A DNA stretch of 64,000 nucleotides from a virus. The notes under the pieces were generated by a model. That model was not told the origin of the DNA, made no database searches, and saw only the letters and a list, made by a program, of their open reading frames with translations. Shown here piece after piece: positions 17,447-27,800 of the stretch. The stretch covers positions 1-64,000 of IMG/VR virus record IMGVR_UViG_3300032220_000132; one strand, written 5' to 3'. Position numbers and translations under genes: made by a program. The first letter of the stretch is position 1. The number at the start of each line of letters is the position of its first letter.

Positions 17447-17919
17447 AAGTAAGCGATAAAGCCATCAAGATGATAAAACATCATGAAGGTTGCAAACAAC
17501 GTCCCTACCGCTGTCCCGCAAAATTGTGGACGATTGGTGTCGGGCATGTACTCTACCCACGGCAAGGAGCTTTAAAGATAGAAGAACGGGATGCCTACCC
17601 ACTGGAGTACAAGGATGACCGTACCTTTTCAATGGAGGAAGTAGATGACATTCTTAGAGACGATCTTAATCGCTTTGAGCGAGGTGTTGAACGCTTCTGT
17701 CCTGTCAAGCTCACTCAAGGTCAATTCGATGCTCTTGTATCTTTTAGCTTTAATGTTGGTCTGGGAACACTACAGCGCAGCACCCTCCGTCAGAAGGTTA
17801 TTCGGGGCGAAATGGAAGAAGCGGCAGAAGAGTTCTTGAAATATACGCTGGCTGGGGGTAAAGTACTGAAAGGTCTAGTAACCCGCAGGAACGATGAACG
17901 TGCCTTATTCTTGAGTTAA
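17443..17919 (+). CDS. GH24 endolysin (lysozyme) with E-C-T triad
   Basis: This encodes 158 residues. The catalytic region reads E15, C24, T30 followed by IGVGH, which is the T4-lysozyme E-8-D-5-T spacing with Cys in place of Asp, as in some P1/P21-type endolysins. It lacks an N-terminal signal or SAR segment, so export depends on the holin. It cleaves the peptidoglycan glycan strand. Length fits a single-domain GH24 enzyme. Confidence 0.85.
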   Translation: MKVSDKAIKMIKHHEGCKQRPYRCPAKLWTIGVGHVLYPRQGALKIEERDAYPLEYKDDRTFSMEEVDDILRDDLNRFERGVERFCPVKLTQGQFDALVSFSFNVGLGTLQRSTLRQKVIRGEMEEAAEEFLKYTLAGGKVLKGLVTRRNDERALFLS

Positions 17920-17920
17920 T

Positions 17921-19792
17921 ATGCCACTACAGAAACTACAATTTAAGCCAGGGGTCAACCGAGATCAGACCAACTACACTAACGAAGGTGGCTGGTTTCA
18001 ATGTGACAAAATTCGTTTCCGTTCTGGCTATCCTCAAAAAATAGGCGGTTGGCTACGCTACGGCACATTTACCATTATTGGTATTTGCCGTCAGATGTTT
18101 AACTGGGTCACTACCCAAAGCGATAACTACCTTGCGATGGGGACTAGCAAAAAGGTCTACCTAGAGGCTGGAACGGAGGTCTATGACATTACCCCCTTAC
18201 AGCATACTTCTACTACCCTAGGGGCTGCTGCTGGTCCGTTTACGGCTACTTCAGGCTCTTCTACTCTTACAGTATCTTATTCTACCGATACCGCCTACAA
18301 CCCAGAGGTAGGCAACTATGTGACTTATTCTGGTGTTGTTAGCTTAGGCGGGAACATTACTGCTTTAGTCTTAAATGCTGAGTTTGGCTACGAAATTCTA
18401 ACCGTCAATACGGCTGCAAAAACCTACACCATATCCGTTACAGCTACGGCAAACGGCTCTGATACAGGCAAAGGCGGAGCAACCGTTACAGCCGAGTACG
18501 ACATTGATGTCGGTTATGACGTAGATACTTACGGCTATGGCTGGGGCGCTGGTGCTTGGAGTCGTTTGGGTTGGGGTTCTGGCGCAGTGACTCCTGTTGT
18601 TTTACAGCAAAGGGATTGGTTCTTCAATAACTTTGACAACGACCTAGTAATGAATATTCGCAATGGTCCAATCTATTACTGGCAACGTTCTGCTGGTATT
18701 ACATCCCGTGCAGCCCTGTTATCCGCTACTACCCTTAATGGCATAGCCCCAGCAGATGTACCAACAGAAGCTACCGAGATTCTGGTATCTCAAAACGACA
18801 AACATCTTATTTGTTTTGGTGCTACCCCTTATGGTGGTGGAGACTTTGACCCTCTATTAATCCGTTGGGCTACCCAAGATCAGCCCAATGTTTGGACTCC
18901 GTTAGTGACTAACTCGGCAGGGTTCCTACGCTTATCCCGTGGGTCTAAGATTGTTTGTGCCGTTACAACCCGTCAGGAGATCCTAGTCTATACCGAGGGA
19001 ACGCTTAATTCCTTCCAGTTTTTAGGCACTACAGACGTATTCGGTGTTCAAGAACTTGCCGACAACATATCTATTATTAGCCCAAGAGCCGTATCCGTGG
19101 TTAATAACGTAGCCTACTGGATGGGAAAAGATAAGTTCTATGCGTATTCTGGACGGGTAGAAACACTTCCATCTACTTTAAGAAATCATGTCTTTACCAA
19201 CCTCAACTTTGCTCAGGCAGATCAGATTATTACTGGTACTAATGAAGGCTGGAATGAGATTTGGTGGTTCTATCCTACCGCCAATAGTCAGGTTAACGAT
19301 GCCTATGTGGTCTATAACCATCTAGAAAAGATCTGGTACTACGGCACAATTAACCGCACTGCATGGCTAGATTCTCCTGTTAGAGAATACCCTCAAGCGG
19401 TTGGCGATAATAAGCTTTATAACCACGAGCTGGGTTCTAATGATGACACCCTACCGTTACTTGCCAATATCGCCTCCTCAGACTTTGACCTTGTGGACGG
19501 GGATCAGTTCATCCTGACCAAACGGATCATCCCTGATATTAACTTTAGTGGCTCTACGGCTGCTACCCCAACCGCTACTATGTACATTAAGCCAAGGAAC
19601 TTCCCTGGCAACGCTTATACCAACACAGAATCCCAGAACGTTATTGAGACCTCCGTAGACGTATATACCGAGCAGATCTTTATGCGGGCTAGGGCTAGAC
19701 AGATGGCAATTGAGATTGCTTCTACAGACTTAAATGTCCAGTGGCAGTTGGGTAGTCCTAGATTAGACGGTAGACCAGATGGGCGCAGATAA
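17921..19792 (+). CDS. tail hub / structural protein (P22 gp10-like position)
   Basis: This encodes 623 residues starting MPLQKLQFKPGVNRDQ, followed by NEGGWFQCDKIRFRSGYPQKIGGW, a signature of a conserved virion protein in aquatic podoviruses. The rest is beta-rich with repeated Trp/Gly motifs, suggesting propeller-like blades. It begins one base after the endolysin stop. The role as tail hub is by analogy in gene content, not proven. Confidence 0.6.
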   Translation: MPLQKLQFKPGVNRDQTNYTNEGGWFQCDKIRFRSGYPQKIGGWLRYGTFTIIGICRQMFNWVTTQSDNYLAMGTSKKVYLEAGTEVYDITPLQHTSTTLGAAAGPFTATSGSSTLTVSYSTDTAYNPEVGNYVTYSGVVSLGGNITALVLNAEFGYEILTVNTAAKTYTISVTATANGSDTGKGGATVTAEYDIDVGYDVDTYGYGWGAGAWSRLGWGSGAVTPVVLQQRDWFFNNFDNDLVMNIRNGPIYYWQRSAGITSRAALLSATTLNGIAPADVPTEATEILVSQNDKHLICFGATPYGGGDFDPLLIRWATQDQPNVWTPLVTNSAGFLRLSRGSKIVCAVTTRQEILVYTEGTLNSFQFLGTTDVFGVQELADNISIISPRAVSVVNNVAYWMGKDKFYAYSGRVETLPSTLRNHVFTNLNFAQADQIITGTNEGWNEIWWFYPTANSQVNDAYVVYNHLEKIWYYGTINRTAWLDSPVREYPQAVGDNKLYNHELGSNDDTLPLLANIASSDFDLVDGDQFILTKRIIPDINFSGSTAATPTATMYIKPRNFPGNAYTNTESQNVIETSVDVYTEQIFMRARARQMAIEIASTDLNVQWQLGSPRLDGRPDGRR

Positions 19793-20091
19793 TGGGAATG
19801 CAAAAGTTCCGTGCGCCAGCCCTACCGCTTGCGACACCAGAATACGATCAACAGCAGTTATCCCAGCTTATTGGGGTTTTAAGGCTTTATTTTGGTCAAT
19901 TGGACTCAACCACCCCTTTACAAGTGGACGGAATCAGGCTATTAAATCTACCAACATCAGGGTACAATTTGCCAGAAGGCACTGTATTTCAAGTTGGCGA
20001 AGACTTGCGGATTGTTGTACCTTATATTTCTTATCTATTTGGAGTATCTGCCACAGCTAGTGTGGGGACTGTAACTGTTACTATTACATGA
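19792..20091 (+). CDS. small virion protein ending in VGTVTVTIT
   Basis: This encodes 99 residues, with the ATG overlapping the previous stop. The C-terminus GVSATASVGTVTVTIT matches one unit of the 22-residue repeat in the fibre protein at 8290. The middle is a mixed helix-strand segment. Function is unknown; it may be displayed with or docked to the fibre. Confidence 0.5.
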   Translation: MGMQKFRAPALPLATPEYDQQQLSQLIGVLRLYFGQLDSTTPLQVDGIRLLNLPTSGYNLPEGTVFQVGEDLRIVVPYISYLFGVSATASVGTVTVTIT

Positions 20092-20125
20092 TGAACTTTA
20101 ATAAATTTAACCCTGTGAGGCCCAT

Positions 20126-20653
20126 ATGAGCTTCTTTGACAGTTTAATAGACACGCCTACCTATCAATCTCAAATAATGTCGAGACCAGCTGGCGCTCCT
20201 CAAACTGCATTGCCACAGCAACCAATGCCTCAAATGCCAGCACAAGGCATGGCAAAAGGTGGACTAACCGCTGCTAATGAGAATATTAAGCAAATCCAAA
20301 TAATGAAAGTAATTGCTAATTACTTTAAGAATAAGGGTTTACCCGTAGATAAAGCAATGGCTGGAGTACAAAAGGAGATTGAAAATGGTCTCCAGTTAAT
20401 TCCATTTGAGAGCTCAGTTATGGGCTTTAAACCATTAGGAAAAGACACTGCGCAGATTCATTTTTTTACAGTCGGGACAATGAAAGATCTTGCTGATGAT
20501 ATGCAGTATTTCTATAAGTACTTGAAAAATAAAGGTATTACTACAGTCTACGACTCTATCCCAGCACCAATAACAATCCAAATGTTCCAGCAATTAGGAG
20601 CAAAGGTAATGCGGTCTGATAATCCCAAGTACAAGTTCAAGGCTACTATATGA
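20126..20653 (+). CDS. virion-cluster protein, possible GNAT-like fold
   Basis: This encodes 175 residues. A Gln/Pro-rich N-terminus leads to MAKGGLTAANENI, a GG motif shared with nearby virion proteins. The C-terminal part (MKDLADDMQYFYKYLKNKGI, then MFQQLGAKVMRSD) has the order of a GNAT fold but no clear acetyl-CoA loop. Its start follows a short gap with AGG about 10 bases upstream. It is probably an internal virion protein. Confidence 0.45.
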   Translation: MSFFDSLIDTPTYQSQIMSRPAGAPQTALPQQPMPQMPAQGMAKGGLTAANENIKQIQIMKVIANYFKNKGLPVDKAMAGVQKEIENGLQLIPFESSVMGFKPLGKDTAQIHFFTVGTMKDLADDMQYFYKYLKNKGITTVYDSIPAPITIQMFQQLGAKVMRSDNPKYKFKATI

Positions 20654-21069
20654 CAATAGTCGCACTAAAGCCTAAAGAGCCTTCTCTCCTAGAGCAGAAA
20701 GTCAATACGCTTTATGAGGCAGCTATTGCTCAGCCTCAGATTAAGTGCGAAGAGAAGCATCATTTTGGACCCAATATCTATATCAAAGAAGTAACCATGC
20801 CAGCGGGTGCTTTGATTATTGGCAAGCACCATCGCATGGAGCATCTTTGCAATATGGTCTCTGGTCGGATGAGAATCCTATTAGAAGACGGCACAACCCA
20901 AGAGCTGGTAGCTCCGATGACCTTTATGGCTAAGCCAGGTCGCAAAGTGGCTTACATCATAGAAACAGTAGTCTTTCAGAACATCTATTCCACACCTGAG
21001 ACGGATATAGAAAAGCTGGAAAATATGTGTGTAGATAACTCAAAACCTCTATTAGAGGGAGGGAAATAA
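20650..21069 (+). CDS. cupin-fold protein
   Basis: This encodes 139 residues. The core MPAGALIIGKHHRMEHLCNMVSG and GRMRILLEDG, then PMTFMAKPGRK, gives the two-motif cupin pattern with His pairs that could bind metal. It overlaps the previous gene by 4 bases. Such cupins recur in phage structural regions; the substrate is unknown. Confidence 0.65.
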   Translation: MTIVALKPKEPSLLEQKVNTLYEAAIAQPQIKCEEKHHFGPNIYIKEVTMPAGALIIGKHHRMEHLCNMVSGRMRILLEDGTTQELVAPMTFMAKPGRKVAYIIETVVFQNIYSTPETDIEKLENMCVDNSKPLLEGGK

Positions 21070-21070
21070 T

Positions 21071-22306
21071 ATGGCATTCGTTGCGGTAGCAGCTACAGTA
21101 GGCACAACAATAGGACTAGGTGGCACAGCAGCCATTATTGGCGGTGGCGCACTTATTGGTGCTGGTGTTGGTGGTTTATACAGTGCCGTTACTGGTGACG
21201 GAAATATTCTGAACAGTATGCTTACTGGCGGTCTTATTGGCGGTGCTGGGGCATTTGGATTAGGTTCATTTGGACTTGGTGGTGCAGAAGCTCAAGCATT
21301 AATGGCTGGACCATTCTGGGGAGGAGCTCCTGGAACAGTGCCGATGGTTACACCTGGGGCAGCAACTACAGTATCTACTCCAACTCCAGCATTAGAAGCT
21401 GCAAAAGGTTTAACAGCTTCTTCAAGTCCAGCAGCGTTTGAGGCGGCAGCTGCCGCTCAAGGCGTTTATCCAGAAGGAGCTGCTGCGCTTAGAGGCGCTG
21501 GCATGACAGTTGCTCCTGATGTAGTAACACCGCAAATGATTGCTCAAGGAGCAGCACCAGTTGCTGGATCTGGACCAAGTGGGATGAAAATGCTCGGATA
21601 TGGTTTAGCTGGAACTACAGCCCTGTCATTATTAGGTGGCAAACAAAAAGGACCAGGGGCAGGAACAATGCCTGATCCTGGCAGTATTCGACCATTTGAA
21701 TATACCTCAACCCCAACGACACCCACAGGTGATTATCCAGCGCCATACGCTACAGCAAGATATGAGTCATCAGGTAATCCAATTCTAGATACTAGAGAAC
21801 GGAATTACTTTGATCAGGGCTTTGCTGCAATGCAACCATACTCAGCAAAAATTGGTGCAGCAAACCCAAATATACCTTTGCCATCTAGTAGCCCAATTGC
21901 TGCCGCTAGTGGTGGCATTATGAGGAACTATGACGATGAGCTAGGCGGTGATTACTCCGCTATGGGCATGGATCAAGGAAACCTACAAAAAGGTTTATTT
22001 AATATGGGATATGCCGCTGGTGGTATGACTAGCTTAGGAGGGTACTCAGATGGAGGAAGGATGCTTAAAGGTCCTGGTGATGGTATGTCTGATTCTATTC
22101 CTGGCGTTATCGGTAGCAAACAGCCAGCTCGATTGGCTGATGGGGAGTTCGTTGTTCCAGCGGATGTAGTAAGTCACTTAGGTAACGGCTCTACTGATGC
22201 TGGTGCTAAGCGCCTGTATGCCATGATGGATAAGGTTCGTAAAGCTAGAACAGGTAATAAGAAGCAAGGTAAGCAGATTAAAGCTGAGAAGTATCTTCCT
22301 GCATAA
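21071..22306 (+). CDS. internal virion or tail protein with glycine-rich membrane-like N-terminus
   Basis: This encodes 411 residues. Residues 1-70 are a Gly/Ala/Val-rich, membrane-like stretch. Residues about 280-330 contain repeated GG motifs (AASGGIM, YAAGGMTS, YSDGGRM). The C-terminus (ARLADGEFVVPADVVSHLGNG, then a Lys-rich tail) is a conserved block in phage virion proteins. The hydrophobic start would suit a protein that enters or crosses the host membrane on ejection. Confidence 0.55.
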   Translation: MAFVAVAATVGTTIGLGGTAAIIGGGALIGAGVGGLYSAVTGDGNILNSMLTGGLIGGAGAFGLGSFGLGGAEAQALMAGPFWGGAPGTVPMVTPGAATTVSTPTPALEAAKGLTASSSPAAFEAAAAAQGVYPEGAAALRGAGMTVAPDVVTPQMIAQGAAPVAGSGPSGMKMLGYGLAGTTALSLLGGKQKGPGAGTMPDPGSIRPFEYTSTPTTPTGDYPAPYATARYESSGNPILDTRERNYFDQGFAAMQPYSAKIGAANPNIPLPSSSPIAAASGGIMRNYDDELGGDYSAMGMDQGNLQKGLFNMGYAAGGMTSLGGYSDGGRMLKGPGDGMSDSIPGVIGSKQPARLADGEFVVPADVVSHLGNGSTDAGAKRLYAMMDKVRKARTGNKKQGKQIKAEKYLPA

Positions 22307-22759
22307 ATGCTACAGAGCGCCCAGTCATATGAAGCCAAGCAAAAAGCAGCAGAGATATTGCTTGAACATGTTGGGGTGCAACCTTGCGGTGATTTAGAAG
22401 CATTGTTTTGGGTAGATGAAGAGAATAAAATTGAATGGGTAGTAGGGTTTACGGCTTTTATAGGAAAGACTTGCCAGATGCACGTTATAAACCTAGTAGA
22501 TTCGTATACCCCAAAAGGGTTGTTATTTGGAGCATTTGATTTTCCATTTAACTATCTAGGCGTAGAGAAAATAATTGCCATAGTTAATAGTCTTAATACT
22601 AGGGCTATGAACTATGACAAGAAATTAGGCTTTACCGAGGTTGTGCGTTTAGAAGGTATGCACGATGATGGTGGAGATTTGGTAGTTTTAGAAATGAATA
22701 AAGCTGACTGTCGCTGGATTAGGGAGCGTGTAAAACATGAAACAGAATTGGTCTCGTAG
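22307..22759 (+). CDS. GNAT acetyltransferase-like protein
   Basis: This encodes 150 residues. The pattern WVVGFTAFIG, then LLFGAFDFPFNYLGVEKIIAIVNSLNTRAMNYDKKLGFTEV, is typical of GNAT proteins (second strand pair, helix, and the RAMNYDKKLGF end motif). It sits among virion genes, starts at the base after the previous stop and overlaps the next gene by 23 bases. The acceptor is unknown. Confidence 0.65.
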   Translation: MLQSAQSYEAKQKAAEILLEHVGVQPCGDLEALFWVDEENKIEWVVGFTAFIGKTCQMHVINLVDSYTPKGLLFGAFDFPFNYLGVEKIIAIVNSLNTRAMNYDKKLGFTEVVRLEGMHDDGGDLVVLEMNKADCRWIRERVKHETELVS

Positions 22760-24881
22760 AGAGTTAGAAGCCTTTGGTGAGCCCCTAGGCGATAGCGTCA
22801 CCCAGCGTAAGCTCGGTGGTGGATACATTTGCGGTGGCGGTGGTAAGGGCGGTGGCGGTGGTGGTGGTAGTCCTCCCCCAGCCAGCCAGACTGTGACTCA
22901 AACCTCAATCCCTGAGTATGCCCGCCCATATGTGGAGACCATGCTTGGCAAGTCCGAGGCTCTCACAGATATTAACCAGAATCCTTATCAAGCCTACGGT
23001 GGTCAGCGGATTGCTGGGTTTAATCCAATACAAGAACAAGCGTTTCAAAACATTACCAACCAGCAAGTAGCTGGTCAGGTTGGCGCTGGAACTGCCATGG
23101 CTGGAGCAGCTGGCTTAGGCTCATTAGGCGCAGGGGCAGACTATCGCAACATGGCTACCAACCCTAATGCGACTGCTGCTTATATGTCTCCTTACATGCA
23201 GAATGTCGTAGACGTTCAGAAGAATGAGGCGTTTCGTGACGCCCAGATGCGTAACATTGGTGCAAATCTTGGCGCTGCCCGTCAAGGAACCTATGGTGGT
23301 GCTAGACAACTATTGGCTGAGCAGGAAAGAAATCGCAACCTTCAACAGCAGATGGCAAACATTCAAGCCACTGGAACGCAGAACGCTTTCCAAGCGGCTC
23401 AACAAGCTCAACAGTTTGGCACAACCGCTGGTTTACAAGGTTACGGACAGGCTCTTCAAGGCGCTGGCGCTTTGGGTCAGCTTGGTCAAACTCAATTTGG
23501 TCAGCAACAGGCTATTAATCAGGGACTACAAAACGTAGGCGCTGTGCAACAAGCTCAGGCTCAGCAAGGTCTAGACTTGGCATATCAGGATTTCCTCAAA
23601 CAGCGTAACTACCCATATCAGCAATTGGCATTTATGTCGGATATGACCCGTGGTATTCCTTTATCTCAGGCTGCCCAACAGGTATATACAGCACCTCCAA
23701 GTGCAGCATCCCAGCTTGGCGGTCTAGGTATGTCAGCCCTAGGTATCTACGGCATGTCAGGCGGATTTAAGGCTAAAGGCGGTCAGATTAAAGAGATGGC
23801 TAAGGGTGGTCTAGCCTATGCTACTGGCGGTGACATTAAGACAATGACTACTGATCAGTTAGAAGCTCTTCTAGAAAATCCAGGCCTAACTCCGCTAGAA
23901 GTAGACATGGTTGAAAAGCAGTTAATGGTTCGTAGACGCATGGCAATGAACCCTGAATCGGATCAAATCATGGCTCCTGCCTTGCGTTCTGGTATTGCCA
24001 GCATCGCTACAGGCGATATGGTTCCAGAGGAAATGGCTGGTGGCGGTATCGTAGCGTTTGCCACGGGCAATAAGGTTCAAGACAAGTTTGCTGCTTACGA
24101 AGACATGATGTTAGAAGACATCAAGAGACGGCAAAAGGCCTTAGAGCAAGGTGATCCGTATGCAAAAGCAGAGGCTGAAGAAGCTAATATTAGGAAAAGC
24201 CTACAGAAAAACAGAGAAACTGCACCATACCGAGCACTAGCCATGGCTGGTCTTGGAACAATGGCTGGCACATCTCAAAACGCCTTATCTAACCTAGGAC
24301 TAGGTGGTATTGAAGGATTGAAGAGCTACGCCCAAGCTATGCGTGAACAGGATGAAGGTCAGAAACTACTCTTGCAACAGGCTGGTGATCGTGAGAAGTC
24401 TAAGTTTGCTCGTGAGACTGCGTTGCTTGGATCTCAGCAGACTGCCCTTGGTCAGATGCTTGGTCGCAGGGCTTCGGCTGAGGCATCGGCTGCTGCCCGT
24501 GCAGAAACTGCATCTAGAAACAAGCAGTTAGATTTTACAAGAGCGCAGACTGCCTATAACAGCTTATATAACAATGCCTTAGACAATCTAAAGGATACGG
24601 CTAAGCCTGGTGGCGTTAATTACAGGAAGTACAAAGACGATCCTACCGCAATGAACAGGGATGCCCGTGCTGCTGCAATGAACGAACTATCACCACAACT
24701 GCGTGATACTCTTGGCTTCCAAGCTCCAACAGCCACAGGTACTCTTCCTCCAGCAGCACCTGTAAAAGCACCTCCAAAAGCAGCTGTTCAGCAGTTAAAA
24801 AATATGGATACTCCTGAAACAAGAAAGCAATTTGATGCTATATTTGGTCCTGGTGCAGCGCAAAGAGCGCTAGGCAAATAA
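22737..24881 (+). CDS. internal virion protein, glutamine- and alanine-rich
   Basis: This encodes 714 residues. A Gly-rich stretch at about 28-45 precedes the conserved block SIPEYARPYVETMLGKSEAL. Residues about 95-300 are Gln/Ala-rich helices. GG motifs recur (FKAKGGQIKEMAKGGLAYATGGD and MAGGGIVAFATG, each given in parts). It precedes the giant polyvalent gene by 15 bases, the arrangement of ejection-protein operons. It is likely ejected or forms an inner core. Confidence 0.55.
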   Translation: MKQNWSRRELEAFGEPLGDSVTQRKLGGGYICGGGGKGGGGGGGSPPPASQTVTQTSIPEYARPYVETMLGKSEALTDINQNPYQAYGGQRIAGFNPIQEQAFQNITNQQVAGQVGAGTAMAGAAGLGSLGAGADYRNMATNPNATAAYMSPYMQNVVDVQKNEAFRDAQMRNIGANLGAARQGTYGGARQLLAEQERNRNLQQQMANIQATGTQNAFQAAQQAQQFGTTAGLQGYGQALQGAGALGQLGQTQFGQQQAINQGLQNVGAVQQAQAQQGLDLAYQDFLKQRNYPYQQLAFMSDMTRGIPLSQAAQQVYTAPPSAASQLGGLGMSALGIYGMSGGFKAKGGQIKEMAKGGLAYATGGDIKTMTTDQLEALLENPGLTPLEVDMVEKQLMVRRRMAMNPESDQIMAPALRSGIASIATGDMVPEEMAGGGIVAFATGNKVQDKFAAYEDMMLEDIKRRQKALEQGDPYAKAEAEEANIRKSLQKNRETAPYRALAMAGLGTMAGTSQNALSNLGLGGIEGLKSYAQAMREQDEGQKLLLQQAGDREKSKFARETALLGSQQTALGQMLGRRASAEASAAARAETASRNKQLDFTRAQTAYNSLYNNALDNLKDTAKPGGVNYRKYKDDPTAMNRDARAAAMNELSPQLRDTLGFQAPTATGTLPPAAPVKAPPKAAVQQLKNMDTPETRKQFDAIFGPGAAQRALGK

Positions 24882-24896
24882 TTCGAGGATTAAACC

Positions 24897-27800
24897 ATGG
24901 CGATTAAGCCTGAGAACGTCAACCCGTTTGCAAAATACGTTGAAGAACCAGCTGAAGCGCCTCCCGAAAACCCGTTTGCCAAGTATCTTCAGATATCCCA
25001 ACTAGAAGAAGCAACCAAGAAGTACGAAGAAGAAGTACCTTTTTTACAACGTGTTACTGATCCATTACAAGCTGGAATTGCAAGAATTCCTGGGATACTG
25101 CCAGGATTAGAAGTATCAGCTATTCAGAAACAAATCAACGCCATACGAGAAGGTAAGGGCGGTCCCCGTGATCCTATTACAGGCGAGTCGCTACCTTTTC
25201 AGCCAGAAGAAGCTGATGCAGCAATTAAGATGTTGCAAGCCCAGCAATCAGAGGCACAGAAGAAAGTCATGGCTGCTCAGGCAGAGGCTGGTAAATACCA
25301 AACTAGACCAGCAGTAGCTGCGCTTGGCAATGCAAAAACAGCAAGAGAGGCGTTTGATTTATTCCAAGTAGACCCATTAGGGGTAATGTCTAGCGTATCC
25401 CTAGAAAGTCTCCCACAAATGGGTCCAGCCCTTATCTTGGGTGCGGTTACTAGAAACCCCACGGTAGGTGCTTTAGCAATGGGTAGCACCAGCTTTGCTG
25501 GAGAGTTGTCCTCTGGAATTACTGAGTACTTTCAAGATAAGGGTGTAGATGTTAAAAACCCAGTAGCGGTCAATAAAGCCTTAAATGATCCAGTTTTGTT
25601 TGCAGAGGCATATAACCACGCTCTAACACGGGCATCTATCATTGCTCCATTAGATGCGGCATCTGCTGGTTTAGCCAGCAAAATGCTGGTTCCCAAGCAA
25701 GTTATAAAAAATCAGTTCGCTAAGGAAGCTCTTAATATTGGCGTAGCCCAGCCTGTTGCTCAGATGATTAGTGGTGCTGGCGGTGAGGCATTAGCCCAGT
25801 TAGCCACAGAAGGTGAGATAACCAAGCCTGGTCAAGTATTAATGGAGGCAGCTGGAGAAGGACCATCTAGCGTTCTTGAGACGGCAGCCTTTGGCGGTAA
25901 AGAAGCATATGATCGTTTAAAAGCTAGTCAGCCACCTGCACCACCAGTTCCACCAGCTCCAACTGTAACAGGTGCTCCACCAGCAGTTCCTCCAGCTGCA
26001 CCAACTGATTTAGCTCCAACAGTTGAAGAGGATGACTTAGCTCCATCAGCCATAGTTCCTCCTAGCGTAGTAGCTCCATTGGCTGGTATGGTATCTACAG
26101 AAGGCTTAGACCCAGCAATTGCACAGCAAGTAGAAAGTCTTAAAGCCGAACTCCTAATGATTGAAAATAGGAGAACAGACCCTACTCGCAACGTCAGCGA
26201 AATGGAATTAGAATTTTTGGCACAAAGAGAAGCCGAAGTTGCCAAAGAAATTACTGCCTTATTAACTCCTAAAGCACCAGAAACTTTAGTAACTCCAGTA
26301 ACTCCAGAAGCTCCTGTTACGCCTCCTGTTACACCTCCTGTTGCACAACTAGATTTAATTGGCAGATTGCAAGAGTTTGGCGAGGTTATTGAGTCACGGC
26401 AAGATGCAGAGACTCGTTTCTCTAACGGGGAACAAATATACGCCTTCTCAGAACAAGACGAGCAGCCATTCCTTATTCGCAATATAGATGAAATATCGGC
26501 TTATACGCCAGATAGACTGTTGGCTTTGCCTGCTGCAGTAGCGGAGGAAGTAACTACTGAGCCAGAGGTTGCTACTACAAACCAAGTATTTTCAAATGAT
26601 GGTTTGCAAATTTTTGCTGGTAAAAATAAAGAAGGAACTTTTGTAGCAACAAAAGGTAACCTTGGTGATGGCACTGAAAAGACTTTATTACTTGATAAAG
26701 ACGGAAACACCTTTTGGGGCGATAGAAAAGAAAGTATTAACCCAACAACTGGTGAACGCACAATTGTTGGCGCTGATAAAGATGCAACTCCAGCAACATT
26801 TGCTACAGCAAAAGAAGCTCGTTCTGCTGGTGAAAGAACTTTAGAGGCTGTTCCAGCTGTAGAGGAAACGCCAGCAGAGCCTACCAAAGAAGAGCAGATT
26901 GCTATTAACAAAGCTCGTCAGGAAGAGCAAAGAGCTGCTGCAGAAGCTGAGAAAGCTGAAAAGGAAAAAGCTGAAAAGGAAAAAGCGCCTACTGAGGAAG
27001 AGATAGCCAAACCTACTGGTGGGCCAGCTATTGGAGGACCAGCTGCCCCTACTGGTGGACCAGCTGCGCCTAAAAAGGTAGCTCCAACGGAGGAAGAGAA
27101 GAAAGAAAAAGAAGAGGAAAAGAAAGCTAAAGAGGAAGAGAAGAAGGCTAGAGAAGAAGAGAAGAAAGCCAAAGAAGAAGAGAAGGCTCAAAAAGAAGAG
27201 CAAAAAAAGAAGATAGCTGAATTAAACACAAACCCAATGAAGGTTGCCATGGAAACTGGCAATGCGGATGCGGTTGCAACACTCCTATACGGACATGCTG
27301 TTGATGAAAATTTACATCCAGTTATCTTCCCAGAAGAGATGCTGTTGCGTATTCCAGTCGAAACAACTCTTCTAAGTCAGATAGAAGACCAATTAGTTAA
27401 AAACAAATTCCGCATTACTGACAGAGCAGTTCCAGCAAAAACAGACGATCCGTCCTATGTAGGTCCTGAAAGAATTACTATATCTGCGTTATATAACCCA
27501 GAAAAAGTAAGCATACAGGGTGGTGGTGCTGAATTTTTTAACAACCGTAAAGGACAAATTACTGCTGCTCCATTACCAAAAGATGCCACAGAAAAACAAA
27601 AAGATGCGCTGGTAACTGAATTGTTAGATTTGGCAAACCCCAAAAAATTATTAGACATTCAATCGAATCCAAAAAACACATTTGGCGCATTGATGTTTAA
27701 AGAGGGGTTGGTATCTAAGATAAAGTCACCTGGAGACTATCTCTTTGAGTTAATTAACTTGAATGCAAGAGCTGGCGGACAGTTCAATACTTACATTCCT

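Noticed and set aside
26841-27203. Leftward Phe/Ser/Leu-rich frames opposite the Lys/Glu linker of the giant gene
   Set aside because: They are the complement of AAG/GAA repeats; composition is an artefact.
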